This document shows positions 10,101 through 20,160 of a stretch of DNA of 64,000 nucleotides, piece after piece (positions within the stretch are counted from its first letter, which is position 1; each line of letters begins with the position of its first letter). A program made the translations under genes and the position numbers. Origin of the DNA: Bufo bufo (taxonomy: Eukaryota; Chordata; Amphibia; Anura; Bufonidae). The stretch lies in NCBI RefSeq assembly GCF_905171765.1, contig NC_053390.1:505024301-505088300 (forward strand). Reading direction: 5' to 3'. Below the pieces are notes generated by a model. That model was not told where the DNA came from. It worked only from the letters and a program-made list of their open reading frames with translations, and did not search any database.

Positions 10101-11108
10101 GGTGCTTTGATGCCATGTGGTGGATCATGCTGGTGGTGGTGAGGTTGCCAGTGTTCACGCCCCTGCTCATTTTTGTATGGCACAGGTTGCAAACTACTAT
10201 TCTTTTGTCGTCCGCACTTTCCTCAAAAAAGCGCCATACTGCGGAACATCTACCCCTTGGCAAGGGAGATTTCCACAAGGGGGTGCTCCGTGGAACAGTT
10301 GCGGGCCTGTTTGGTGTGGCCCGCCTTCTCCCTTTTGGAACCCCACTGCCTCTTCCAGACTGTTGATGTGCTGCAGATCCCTCCCCCTCTGTACTGCTGT
10401 CCTCTCTCGGCTTTCCACCAGGTTGGGTCAGTGACCTTATCGTCCACCACCTCCTCTTCCACTTCCTCACTCTGATCAGCCTCCTGATTTATTGACCTAA
10501 CCACAACCTCAGTGGTTGACAACTGTGTCTCATCTTCTTCATCAACCTCTTGAGACAGTAATTGCGGTTGACTCATTGGCAACTGTGTCTCATCATCAAC
10601 TACCTCATTAAACACTAATTGCCGTTCCCCACCGTCATGTTCTTGTGGATGCTCGAGAGGTTGGGAATCAGGGCACAAGATCTCATGTCCCTCTTCAAGC
10701 GTGCTTGGCGAGAGGGCCAAATCAAGTAATGGCGATGAAAAGAGGTCCTCGGAATATCCGAGTGTGGGATCACTTGTTTGGCTAGACTGTACATGGTGGG
10801 AGGAAGGAGGATCAGAGTGAGGATTGGGTTGACCAGACTCCTGGCTACTGAGACTGGACTTGGTGGAAAACAGGGTGGTGCTTAACTGACTGGAAGCATT
10901 ATCTGCTGCAATCCAACCGACCACCTGGTCGCACTAGTCTGACTTCAAGAGTCGTGCGCAACCCTGCAAACTGGGACATGAAGCTAGGTATCGTGGATGA
11001 TTGTTTTTCTTGTGCTCTGGGAGCACGCACAGTTTCTCCGCGCCCAGGGCCACGGTCTCTGCGTGCAGCATCATGGCCACTTCCCAGTCCCTTACTGCTC
11101 GCCTTCAT
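7157..11108 (-). pseudogene. hAT-1 transposase (BED finger, RNase H-like core, hATC), broken and split
   Basis: The best start is the ATG at 11106-11108 (MKASSKGLGSGHDAA), matching the basic Gly-rich start of the hAT-3 protein. Going down the minus strand: an acidic Ser/Gln-rich region (10924-10470); a BED zinc finger near 10240-10080 (WRFFEESADDKRIVVCNLC, HHMASKH); the core (FERKRKYPATHPQ, TTDTWTSAFSQG near 9600, VVSDNGRNLVAAL near 9180, IPCLDHVFNLVV); an acidic insert (8700-8400); and hATC (HELALYALEVLACPAT at about 7935-7880, continuing SVLSEQVFSAADG at about 7338-7300). Frameshifts separate the blocks and a TAA stop follows LRNFE at 8761-8763. A solo LTR cuts hATC exactly between the last two motifs. 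Confidence 0.92.
7344..7870. mobile_element. Solo LTR (527 bp) inside the hAT-1 transposase
   Basis: Begins TGTCACGGATGG and ends GGTTGTGACA, giving TG...CA ends with a short inverted repeat (TGTCAC/GTGACA). It is flanked on both sides by the same five bases GCTGG (7339-7343 and 7871-7875). The hATC reading continues across the two flanks once the LTR is left out. No internal retrotransposon genes are present, so this is the product of LTR-LTR recombination or a lone LTR. The family is not identified. The open frame at 7128-7664 has no recognisable domain. Confidence 0.88.
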
Positions 11109-11301
11109 TTTAAATGTAATATATGCTTGAAAGTATGTCACACGTACAGTAGCGTAGGATTTGGAAGTGTATGCGCAAATTTTTTTACAAAAGGTATTTG
11201 TGATTAGGAAACGTTATACAGGACAGGTACCACAGGTAATGTCACTGTTCGCAGTGTCTACGGAAAAAGGTACACTGGATGTCACTGATATTTTAGGGAT
11301 G

Positions 11302-11925
11302 CGCTAAAAATATATATTGCTGCTGTCACACACAATAGTCCTTAAAAGGACTTTTGGATCTCTGAAAAGTTTTTTGTATAAAAATGTTCCTAGTACACTC
11401 CCTACACTGCCTGTCCCTTCCTATGCACAGCTCTCTCTAAGGCTACATGCACATGACCGTTGTGTGTTTTGCGGTCCACAAATCGCGGATCCGCAAAACA
11501 TGGATGGTGTCCGTGTGCGTTCCATAATTCGCGGAACGGCACAGACAGCCTTTAATATAACTGCCTATTCAAAGCGCGGACAAGAATAGGACATGTTGTA
11601 TTTTTTTTGCGGGGCCACGGAACGGAGCAACGGATGCGGACAGCACACGGAGTGCTGTCCGCATCTTTGGCAGCCCCATTGAAGTGAATGGGTCCGCATC
11701 CGAGCCGCCAAAACTGCTGCTCGGATGCAGACCAAAACGACGGCCGCGTGCATGAGGCCTAAGACTGAGCAATTTAGCACAGGTTGCGCTACAAACATAT
11801 ATTGCTGCTGTCATACACAATAGTCCTTACAAGGACTTTTGGGTCTCTGAAACGTTTTTATACAAAAAAAAATATTCAATTACACTCCCTACACTCTCTG
11901 TCCCTTCCTATGCTCAGCTCTCCCT
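11302..11925 (-). repeat. About 153-bp tandem duplication in the hAT-1 leader, split by a MITE
   Basis: TTGCTGCTGTCA-CACACAATAGTCC, GGACTTTTGGATCTCTGAAA and CTGTCCCTTCCTATGC occur in the same order at about 11325-11435 and again at about 11800-11910. After subtracting the inserted MITE (11441-11759) and one TAA, the spacing is about 153 bp. The duplication lies between the hAT-1 promoter-like region and the transposase start, the same position as the repeat arrays of hAT-2 and hAT-3. Confidence 0.8.
11441..11759. mobile_element. PIF/Harbinger-type MITE, 319 bp
   Basis: Ends are inverted: GGCTACATGCAC at the left and GTGCATGAGGCC at the right. Flanking TAA occurs on both sides (11438-11440 and 11760-11762), fitting the three-base TWA duplication of PIF/Harbinger elements. 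It has no coding capacity. The interior is GC-rich with inverted segments (GCGGATCCGC-like, GCGGACAGCAC/GTGCTGTCCGC). It inserted into the hAT-1 leader after the 153-bp duplication formed. Confidence 0.78.
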
Positions 11926-11958
11926 GACTACGAATGAGCCGAAAATGCGTCATCGGGT

Positions 11959-12100
11959 GCTATATAGCACCCGATGACGAATTCCAGCCAGCCAATCACT
12001 GTAATGCCAGTAGCCAACATGGCTACTGGCATGACAGTGAGGGCAGTACTTACCTGCATGTTTATTGGCTGTGTAGCAGCCAAGAAACGTGCGGAGAGGA
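11959..12100 (-). promoter_or_regulatory. Candidate promoter of hAT-1 (CCAAT boxes and TATA box)
   Basis: On the minus strand a CCAAT motif (AGCCAATAAAC, about 12058-12070), a second inverted one (GTGATTGGCTGG, about 11988-12000) and TATATAG (about 11959-11966) follow each other about 253 bp inside the terminus. The TATA sits in a palindrome (GGGTGCTATATAGCACCC). hAT-2 and hAT-3 have the same order and distance. Function is inferred. Confidence 0.55.
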
Positions 12101-12215
12101 GACTCGAGCATGGCGCTCGAGCACATGCGGTACTCGGCCGAGTACCGCCATTTGCCGAGCATCGAGATACTCGAGCCAAACAGGTGTTCGGCCGAGCATG
12201 CTCGATCATCACTAG
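12090..12215 (-). repeat. 5' terminal region of hAT-1
   Basis: Dense in CTCGAG, CTCGGCCGAG and CGAGCATGCTCG inverted motifs, ending CGATCATCACTAG. Read inward on the minus strand it starts CTAGTGATGATCGAGCATGC, which parallels the hAT-3 start. The sequence changes character at 12216 (TGAGGTCC), taken as the outer flank. Confidence 0.65.
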
Positions 12216-12482
12216 TGAGGTCCCCTCATGACCATTGTCTATGAACCATGGGGCTGCCATAAAACTATTTTCTTAATGCTTTCTAAATGCAGTTAAGAAC
12301 AGCTCAGGCAAGATGCCCGCCCCCATAATCACGTTCAGTAAATTGAGCAAAAAAAAAATCTGCAATCAGAAAATAAAAAACAGATTAGAAGAAAAGGATG
12401 TGTTACTTTCTGGTTTTAACTGGCAGAAAATAATTTTGGTCACACATTTCCTTTAAGATAAGAAAAATCTGATCACACTTAC
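12216..12482. other. Non-coding sequence beside the host exon, probably intronic
   Basis: No transposase or retrotransposon motif. Contains A-rich stretches (AAAAAAAAATC at about 12350) and a TTTCTGGTTTTAACTGGCAG block of a kind seen in dispersed frog repeats. If the exon call is right, this is the start of the following intron on the minus strand. Confidence 0.4.
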
Positions 12483-12640
12483 TTATTAATAGTCCTGTAG
12501 TGACACTGATGGCCGTGCCTCCAAGAAGTATTGAAGCCAATGTCCATTTGCAGCATGGTGTGTGTATGAAATTCACCTTGTCCACATCTAATACAGGCAC
12601 TGTATCTCCATGTTGCTGGCCTGCCATTGTAACAAAAGAC
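12483..12640 (-). CDS. Probable first coding exon of an unidentified host membrane protein gene (CDS 12627-12483)
   Basis: On the minus strand a polypyrimidine stretch and acceptor (TTGTTCTCTACAG) end at 12641. The exon opens GTCTTTTGTTACA and then ATG at 12625-12627. The frame runs 48 codons plus one base to a donor GTAAGT starting at 12482. The peptide starts MAGQQHGDTVPVLDVDK, then a short Cys pair (HTPCCKW), then a hydrophobic segment (TLASILLGGTAISVTTGLLI) that looks like a membrane helix. No transposon family motif is visible and codon use looks ordinary, so this is the best candidate for a non-mobile gene in the window. I do not recognise the protein. The other exons are not visible here. 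The gene would run toward lower coordinates, so hAT-1 may lie in its next intron. Confidence 0.6.
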
Positions 12641-12886
12641 CTGTAGAGAACAAACAACTGTCATGAACACTACAATCTACATTTTCCATCCCTTTATACA
12701 AAATGTAATCCTAATTAAATATAAATTTATAATCCTTATATAATGCATTAACTAAGGTCGTTTTCAGACAGTTATAAGGCCTTATTGCTCCTGCATTATG
12801 AACAATATGTCAAACTGATAAAAATATGACATAAATGAGAGTTTGCAATCTGTGAGGAGTTTAGAGATAAGGGCTATACATTGAGA
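12641..12886. other. AT-rich sequence upstream of the host exon
   Basis: No open frame or repeat of note. It would be intron or 5' flank relative to the exon. Ends at the start of a hAT-like terminus at 12887. Confidence 0.4.
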
Positions 12887-13310
12887 CTAGGGGTGAGCGA
12901 ATTGAGCCTCGGATTCAAGATCCAAAGTCGATTAGTTCCCCAAATTCATTTTAATGTTGTATGAAGACCTTTCTCTGTACAGCATTAAAATGTATGGGCT
13001 TCACGGAAGCAAAATTCATTAAGTCCAAAGATGCGTGAGACTTCAGTGAATAACTCTGGCCTTTGATTCTACAACTTCACAAACATTTTAAAACAGGAAT
13101 CCAAAGTCGGTTTTGGAATCGGCTGGTACCTCAGTCCCGAAGTCGACTTTGGATTTAAATTTTTGTATTTTTCTTAGAATCGAAGCCCAAAGTTCTTCAT
13201 TGAAGTTATGCAAGACTTCGGACTTAACTAATTTTGCCTCCGCGAAGCCCTTACATTTTAATACTGTATGGAGACAGGTCTCCTTACAGCATTAATATGA
13301 AGTTAGGAAC
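12887..13310 (+). mobile_element. Truncated non-autonomous hAT-like element
   Basis: Starts CTAGGGGTGAGCGAATTGAG, nearly the same as the hAT-3 start CTAGGGATGAGCGAA. The body carries repeated AAAGTCGA / CCGAAGTC motifs and twin TACAGCATTAA blocks (about 12977 and 13286). No transposase. The matching right end is not found; the sequence passes into L1-like 5' sequence near 13311, so the right end was probably lost when L1-A arrived or by deletion. Confidence 0.6.
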
Positions 13311-13409
13311 GGGGCAGAGCCTGAACGCTGTCTGTGATGGACGCTTGAGCCTGCAGCTCCGTCGCACTCACACTGGAATACCGCCACTTCTAGCGAAAAA
13401 CTTGCCAAA

Positions 13410-14465
13410 AATGGTCAGAACCAGGAGAGAAAGAAGTGGGGACACTCCTGGAAAGCAGAAGACCTAGAAAGCACAGATGGAACTGCAGAAATATTGGAAA
13501 AAGTCTAGCTCCGGCTCTCCATATAAAGCTGCAAAGATGGCGCCCGCAGTGGAGGTAGTATCAACAAAGTATCAACAAAGCATTAACCCTCATAGAGGAT
13601 CAAGAGAACCGCAGTAGGCGGAAAAACATCCACATAAAAGGATTGCCAGCAGAAGCACTACTAACCAGGGGCGTAGCTATAGGGGGTGCAGAGGTAGCAG
13701 TCGCTACCGGGCCCAGGAGCCTGAGGGGCCCAAAGACCCTTGTGCCACGTAGGACACTGGCATTATAGAAAGTGCATGCTGGTCAATTTAGACCTCTGGC
13801 TGGAGGGAAGGGGTTAGGTCAAGAATTTGGCATGAGGGGGTGCCCTTTCAATGTTTTCCTCAGGCAGCAGGAAGGCTACGTGCTCCCCTGCCCCTTTCCA
13901 ACAAGCACTGAGGGAAGGGGGGCCCAAGCTGAACTCTTGCACTAGGGCCCATGAGCTTTTAGCTACGCCCCTGCTACTAACCATAGCTAGGGAACTGTTT
14001 TCGTAGCTGTTGGGAACAGACAGAGCAGCGTCTATCACTATTGAGTGAATTCACAGGGCTCTTTGCCCAAAACCAAGGCCTAATAAAACACCAAGGGATG
14101 TCATATGTGGCCTACTTTCGTATGTGGACACTGCCAGCATTCTAATGGCTGCTAGAGATAGATCCAGTATCAAATATCAAGAAGCGGAGCTAGAGTTTTA
14201 TCAAGACATTGCTCCAACCACACTTTCCAAACGTTGGCAAGTGAAGCCGTTACTGGATGCCTTTAGAGAAAATAACATCCAATACTCGTGGCTATACCTG
14301 TTCGGACTAGAAATTCACAAGAATAGCAGAAGGATAGTGGTGCTCTGACTTGGAGAGAGTCTGGAACCAATTGGACATACCACCTGTAGAAGTTCCGTCG
14401 TGGCTCCCTGTACAAGACCCGGAGCCATTACCCCCTCTGCCTCGAGTAGAATAATGGAGTAAGGC
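13410..14465 (+). pseudogene. L1-A ORF1 (RNA-binding chaperone protein), broken
   Basis: The likely start is the ATG at 13410 (MVRTRRERSGDTPG). A later piece around 13595-13660 reads EDQENRSRRKNIHIKGLP, the start of the RRM of L1 ORF1 proteins. It is in another frame, so sequence has been lost or shifted between them. After the 308-bp MITE the C-terminal domain continues at about 13982-14345 (MAARDRSSIKYQEAELEFYQ, DIAPTTLSKRW, ENNIQYSWLYLFGLEI). ORF1p normally trimerises through a coiled coil and binds L1 RNA in cytoplasmic particles. Stops and the MITE prevent expression. Confidence 0.82.
13666..13973. mobile_element. hAT-type MITE, 308 bp (copy 1)
   Basis: Terminal inverted repeats CAGGGGCGTAGCTA and TAGCTACGCCCCTG, flanked by the identical 8-base duplication CTACTAAC (13658-13665 and 13974-13981), which is the hAT target-duplication length. 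No coding capacity. It splits the L1-A ORF1 reading between the RRM and the C-terminal domain. A second copy lies at 46629-46935. Confidence 0.92.
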
Positions 14466-15122
14466 GCCTAGAGCACGCTCGCCCAGAAAGAAAGTAACTG
14501 CTGTGAACAACACCTGAGGACAATTGAGGACTGTCTCGCCAGAGGATAATTTCCCTGAGGTTTTCCTTACCTTCTCAGTTGGGGGAGATGTGAACTCATT
14601 TGCACTTAGGCCCTAGAGGCCTTGCTGTGGTGGGTTTATAGTTACTTGCGATCCACAACACTGCTGCATAGCGTCTGGTTGTTTGGTGGAGCCAAGCGAC
14701 ATATCTCTCCCTAATAGGATGCATTTTTTGATGTTTAACAGGTCTTTTTGATTTTCTGTTTATACTTTTAGGTTGGCTAGTTTACTAGTTTATTAAGGAT
14801 AGTACACATGTCAGTGTTCTCCTCGACCCCACCCTGTTTAGTGCTCTCCCTTCAATATACCTTGTTGCTAGTGTGGGAGGGAGAGTAACTGGACCGGTAT
14901 AGAACTATTGAAATCGGAGTGTGTCAGCAGGCTGGGTACGCAATATTATATTATAGTACAAAGTGTTCCAGATAATTCATAGTTAGTTTCTATTGCTTTA
15001 GGAATGTACTATCCCTTCTCTCATCTCTTATCTCTCACCTTCTTATCCCCACCCCTAATCTGGTATCTCTTGTGCTGATAGTAAGCAGTGAGTGCAAATA
15101 TCTCAGTCTATAATTTAGAAAA
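14466..15122. other. L1-A sequence between ORF1 and the BEL junction
   Basis: Follows the end of ORF1 and holds no open frame of note. By position it is the inter-ORF spacer of L1-A. It ends at about 15122, where a TGTCAGAGTGCG start of different sequence begins. Confidence 0.45.
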
Positions 15123-15976
15123 TGTCAGAGTGCGTGACTGTTCTGCCTCCAGCAGAGAGAGATTCATTTCCGTTCACGTCTATTTAATTTCTAATTCCTT
15201 CTGCTGCAATTTCTGTTTCCTCTTAGGTAACAGCACCATCTAGCGGTGGTAAAAATGTACTATGCTTTGTTTTCAGGTTAATAAAGTTTATCGTATCGTG
15301 GGGAGTGCAAGGCATTCTGGGAAGGAGAAGCCCCACTCTTCAGTCTACATACAGACTACAGGACATCAGCATAGCTGTTCCTTGCAGTTCTCCTTCTTAC
15401 ACCCCACCATCTTTGTGCAAGTATATCTGGTTTGTGAGATCTACCTTGTCTCAGGGATATTATGTTATGCAGTGATGTTAACTTAGCTGTAGTATTACTC
15501 TAGGAACATGTAGCTGTTAGATGTTAGCTATGCAATCCTATGTACAGGCAGCCATTTTGGGACATCTGCTCAGAGTTAATTAAATGTTGTAGTACATGCT
15601 GTTCTATGCTTCCTGCTGTACATGCTATCTTGTATGCTTTATACTTATACAAGCTATTTGTATTCTTATAGTTTTACCACATCAATACTCCTGTTTTGCC
15701 AACAAACAAGTTAGACTACAGAGAACAGTCCTCTTATTTGGAAGACAGGAATGGTTTATACTGAATGTCCGACTGCACACTGTGTGAACGTGTATGAAGA
15801 CAGAACAGTAAAACAGATGCTAGTCACCAGCGATAGTGGATCTGACTATACGGAGCCGCCATCACACACGCGGCCCTGCGTACAAGATTGCAGCGGTTGC
15901 CATACAGTCACAAGAAGTGAGAGTGCAGCCCCCAGCAAGTGCAGCACGATCCAGACCACGCTGAAGTCCGTTTCTA
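15123..15976 (+). other. Probable 5' LTR and leader of the BEL/Pao element
   Basis: Sequence without gene content, containing AATAAAG (about 15280) and CATTTTGGGACATC features, placed upstream of BEL gag. The LTR/primer-binding boundary could not be fixed because no second LTR copy is present. Short open frames here (15262-15486, 15596-15787) have no recognisable domains. Confidence 0.4.
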
Positions 15977-17523
15977 CAGTCGTGGCCAAAAGTTTTGAGA
16001 ATGACACAAATATTAGTTTTCACAACGTTTTCTGCTAAACTGCTTTTAGATCTTTGTTTCAGTTGTTTCTATGATGTAGTGAAATAATTACACGCACTTC
16101 ATACGTTTCAAAGGCTTTTATCGACAATTACATAACATTTATGCAAAGAGTCAGTATTTGCAGTGTTGGCCCTTCTTTTTCAGGACCTCTGCAATTCGAC
16201 TGGGCATGCTCTCTATCAACTTCTGGGCCAATTCCTGACTGATAGCAACCCATTCTTTCATAATCACTTCTTGGAGTTTGTCAGAATTAGTGGGTTTTTG
16301 TTTGTCCACCCGCCTCTTGAAGATTGACCACAAGTTCTCAATGGGATTAAGATCTGGGGAGTTTCCAGGCCATGGACCCAAAATGTCAACGTTTTGGTCC
16401 CCGAGCCATTTAGTTATCACTTTTGCCTTATGGCACGGTGCTCCATCGTGCTGGAAAATGCATTGTTCTTCACCAAACTGTTGTTGGATTGCTGGAAGAA
16501 GTTGCTGTTGGAGGGTGTTTTGGTACCATTCTGGCTGTGTTTTTGGGCAAAATTGTGAGTGAGCCCACTCCCTTGGATGAGAAGCAACCCCACACATGAA
16601 TGGTCTCAGGATGCTTTTCTGTTGGCATGACACAGGACTGATGGTAGCGCTCACCTTTTCTTCTCCGGACAAGCCTTTTTCCAGATGCTCCAAACAATCG
16701 GAAAGAGGCTTCATCGGAGAATATGACTTTGCCCCAGTCCTCAGCAGTCCATTCACCATACTTTCTGCAGAAGATCAATCTGTCCCTGATGTTTTTTTTG
16801 GAGAGAAGTGGCTTCTTTGCTGCCCTTCTTGACACCAGGCCATCTTCCAAAAGTCTTCGCCTCACTGTGCGTGCAGATGCGCTCACACCTGCCTGCTGCC
16901 ATTCCTGAGCAAGCTCTGCACTGGTGGCACTCTGATCCCGCAGCTGAATCCTCTTTAGGAGACGATCCTGCCGCTTGCTGGACTTTCTTGGACGCCCTGA
17001 AGCCTTCTTAACAAGAATGGAACCTCTTTCCTTGAAGTTCTTGATGATCGTATAAATTGTTGATTGAGGTGCAATCTTAGTAGCCACAATATCCTTGCCT
17101 GTGAAGCCATTTTTATGCAACGCAATGATGGCTGCACGCGTTTCTTTGCAGGTCACCATGGTTAACAATGGAAGAACAATGATTTCAAGCATCACCCTCC
17201 TTTTAACATGTCAAGTCTGCGATTTTAACCCAATCAGCCTGACATAATGATCTCCAGCCTTGTGCTCGTCAACATTCTCACCTGAGTTAATAAGACGATT
17301 ACTGAAATGATCTCAGCAGGTCCTTTAATGACAGCAATGAAATGCAGTGAAAAGGTTTTTTTGGGATTAGATTAATTTTCATGGCAAAGAAGGACTATGC
17401 AATTCATCTGATCACTCTTCATAACATTCTGGAGTATATGCAAATTGCTATTATAAAAACTTAAGCAGCAACTTTTCCAATTTCCAATATTTTTTTAATT
17501 CTCAAAACTTTTGGCCACGACTG
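15977..17523 (-). mobile_element. Tc1-2: near full-length Tc1-like transposon
   Basis: Left end CAGTCGTGGCCAAAAGTTTT and right end AAAACTTTTGGCCACGACTG are perfect inverses, flanked by TA (15975-15976 and 17524-17525). Length is 1547 bp, normal for Tc1 elements. The transposase gene is on the minus strand (17159-16151). It inserted into the leader of the BEL element just upstream of gag. Confidence 0.95.
16151..17159 (-). pseudogene. Tc1-2 transposase, one frameshift
   Basis: Start ATG at 17157-17159 (MVTCKETRAAIIALHKNGF) in a CACCATGG context. Order: paired helix-turn-helix (to about residue 110), then the DD34E core with the first Asp in VIFSDEASFRLFG, the second in FQHDGAPCHKA and Glu in NSPDLNPIENLW, ending KKKGQHCKY at a TGA (16151-16153). 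The N-terminal frame (to 16470) and the C-terminal frame (from 16759) overlap, and homology moves from one to the other near 16545, so a single one-base change breaks the gene. All catalytic residues are present. Length without the break is about 335 residues, as usual. Confidence 0.92.
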
Positions 17524-17549
17524 TACATAGACTGAGTCCGCACAGAGAC

Positions 17550-19398
17550 ATTATGCAGCCAGCAAACAGGCACACAATGTCCACTAGCCGGGCATCATCA
17601 TACAGGACCAGGTCACGAGCAAGCTGCTCTAGCAAATCCTCAATTTTAGAAAAGGCTGCTCTCGCACGTGCAGAAGCTGAAGTAGCAAAAGTAAGGTCTT
17701 CCTTTGCCACACAAGACATGCAACTAAAGCTAAGGCAAGCAGATCAAGAAACAGAAAGAGCACACCTGCAAGAGTCACTGGAAGAAGAGATAGCACGCCT
17801 GCATGCATCTTACTAGAAAAGGAGAGAGTACTCCTGCAAGTGTCACTGGAAAAACTCGCCGCAGAGAAAGAAGCGGCCGCCGCAGTAACCAAAGCATAGT
17901 GCCTAGAAGCTTTGGAGTTCCCTGAATCCGAGAAACACAGTCAAGTACTTGGACCTGATCTAGATCAACAAGATCCTGAACAGCGCATCTCCGAATATGT
18001 CCATCAGCATCCCAAGACAGATGACAACTGTGATACAGTATATCAGCCAGCTTATACAGTGCCAAAGATCCTACCTTGAAGAGCAGTACCTCAAGCAGGA
18101 CCGTATGCGAAAAAACAATGCTGACCGCCCTACAGAACAAAAGCTTCAACTTAAAGGGACATCCTTCGCGTCAGAGCGGTATTATACAGACTGCCCTAAG
18201 CCAGAAACCCCTAAAAGGTATGGTGATGCACCACACATGCATCATAACAATGACACACCGGGTTGTATTGGCGCCAACCAGGCCGCCATGGACTTCTTTG
18301 CTAAATGGGAGCTCGTTACCAAAGGACTTATAAAGTTCACCGATCGCCCTGAGAACTACAGCGCATGGCGAGCCTCCTTCCAAAATGCCATAAGAGACTT
18401 AGATCTTTCCTATAGTGAAGAGTTAGATCTCTTGGTAAAATGGCTTGGAAGCGAGTCTGCTGAACACGCCAAAAGAATCAGAGACATAAACATTAACATA
18501 AACTATCTGGGCAAAGGCCTAAAGATGGTGTGGGAAAACTTGATGAGTGTTATGGGTCAATAGAAGCTATAGAAAATGCTTTATTTAAGAGAATTGATAA
18601 TTTTCCCAGAACAGTGGGTAGGGGTCACCAGAAGCTCAGGGAACTCAGCGACTTGTTAATAGAGGTACTGGTTGCTTAAGCAGAAGGAGATCTGCCAGGG
18701 CTAGCATTCCTGGATACCCCCAGAGGTGTCAATCCGATTATCCAAAAACTCCCTTATAACAGGAGAAGTGGATCATGCATGGTTCTCATTATAAACAGGT
18801 TCATAATGTACCATTTCCCCCTTCGTGGTGTTTGTAGACTTTGTTACTCAACAGGCAAGGATCAGAAATGATCCCAGTTTTGACTTTACATTTTCATGTC
18901 CCACTGCCCCTAGTGTCAAACCTCATAAAACACCAGTGGCAGTCCACAAAACTAACGTTGCCTCCACAGATTCTCCTTACAGGACGTTTAAGTCTTCTCA
19001 AGAAGAAAACAAACACAAAGATCTTACCAAAGAATGCCCCCTGCACAAGAAACCACATTCTCTACTAAAATGCAGAGCCTTCAGGGAGAAGTCTTTAGAG
19101 GATCGCAAAGAGTTCCTCAAAGAAAACAACATCTGCTTCAGGTGCTGCACTACAACAGCACACTTCGCCAGGAACCGTAAGGTCAATGTGTCATGCACAG
19201 ATTGCGGTAGCACAGAACACAACACAGCTTTACACCCTGAACCACTCTCTCAGGTATCATACTAAGCAGAGGAACATGACAAAAAGCCGATAGACACTGA
19301 CAGATACCCAAGTAGTCACTTCTCAGTGTACGGAGATCTGTAAAGGACTCACAGGAGGGAAGTCCTGCTGAAAATCTGCCTTGTCAGAGTTTACCCGG
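17550..19398 (+). pseudogene. BEL/Pao gag, broken
   Basis: N-terminal block at 17550-17816: MQPANRHTMSTSRASSYRTR, then a charged coiled-coil-like run (KAALARAEAEVAKVRSSFAT). Middle block at about 18280-18545, typical of the BEL gag core: MDFFAKWELVTKGLIKFTDR, YSAWRASFQNAI, LDLLVKWLGSESAEHAKRI. C-terminal Cys/His block at about 19030-19250: CPLHKKPHSLLKCRAF, DRKEFLKENNICFRCC, CTDCGSTEHNTALHP. Stops at 17814 and 18561 and frame changes separate them. Gag would package the element RNA in cytoplasmic particles. The reading is cut at 19398 by the Gmr1-like element and resumes at 25071 with protease. Confidence 0.88.
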
Positions 19399-20059
19399 TG
19401 TAGGAGAGTACCTGGGGTGGTGGTAAACGGGAGGTACGTGCCAGCGGGGGTCCTGGCCCCGCTGGAGTAAGAGCCGGAAAAGTGCATTTTTGCAGCGGTT
19501 ACGCTGTTAACAATGGATCCGGGCCGGCTCTTATTGGGAGCAGGCAGATATGCGGGCAGGTGCCTGTCTCCCCACGGTCCAGGCCAGGTTTTGCAGGGAA
19601 GGGTTAAAACCTGACCAGCAACAAGGGTGTGGTGCACAGTGTGGAGCTTCTGTGTTCTCTGGCTGTGAGAGTGAGGAGTGGAGGTGAGCTGGGCTGTGTG
19701 CTGAGGCCTGTAAAGGAGTGTGCAGGGACCCGCAGCTGAATCCAGGAGGGATCCATGTCCTGTGGCTAGGAGCCGGACCCATGGACTTACTTCACCAAGG
19801 AGAAAAGGTGACATTACTCCTGGCTTTAAATAGACTTTGCTTTATGTGACTGAAACAGGCCTCAAGTAGCCTGCAGCAGGGACTTGCTCTGTTTGAACTA
19901 TTATTTTGCTGTGTGTGACCACCCTCCCTATGAACTGCACCGTCTTTTCACAAATATGCACCGTGTGAATAAACAAAGCCTTGTGGTTTACACCAAGACC
20001 GGTCTGTGATGCCTCTATACTGCACTCGCTACCCCTGCCTACCAGAGCGGATCCCCACA
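19399..20059 (+). repeat. 5' LTR of the Gmr1-like element
   Basis: TGTAGGAGAGTACC to GCGGATCCCCACA, 661 bp, matched by 24410-25070. A GTGAATAAACAAAGCC segment (about 19965) could supply the polyadenylation signal. The primer-binding region follows directly (TTGGTGGAGGATGCGG from 20061); I could not assign a tRNA with certainty. Confidence 0.93.
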
Positions 20060-20160
20060 ATTGGTGGAGGATGCGGGCAAACAGCAGTGAGGCCGAAAAA
20101 TTGTGTTGTTTGAACTGTATGTCATATATTAAGCCGGCAAGTTTTGTGGCTCCAGATAAG

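Larger units (their letters stand above)
1..12215 (-). mobile_element. hAT-1: degraded hAT DNA transposon, interrupted by three other elements
   Basis: Minus-strand hAT element inferred from three parts. The right terminus (12090-12215) ends in CTCGATCATCACTAG, the reverse of a CTAGTGATGATCGAG start that resembles the CTAGGGATGAGCGAA start of hAT-3. A hAT transposase relic lies at 7157-11108. The first ~95 bases of the window repeat the CTCGG/CCGAACAC style of the right terminus and contain the AAGTCAATGG block that also sits near the 3' end of hAT-3, so the window seems to open just inside the left terminus. Nested in it are a DIRS element (1363-7155), a solo LTR (7344-7870) and a MITE (11441-11759). 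The left target duplication lies outside the window, so the full extent is inference. Confidence 0.7.

Noticed and set aside
11928..12260. Open frames around 12.0-12.2 kb as a host gene
   Set aside because: They overlap the hAT-1 terminus and its promoter-like palindromes and occur in several frames and both strands.
19981..20160. N-terminal extension of Gmr1-like gag into the LTR and primer-binding site
   Set aside because: It would be translated across the LTR end and primer-binding region and has no homology to gag; the ATG at 20161 begins the recognisable protein.
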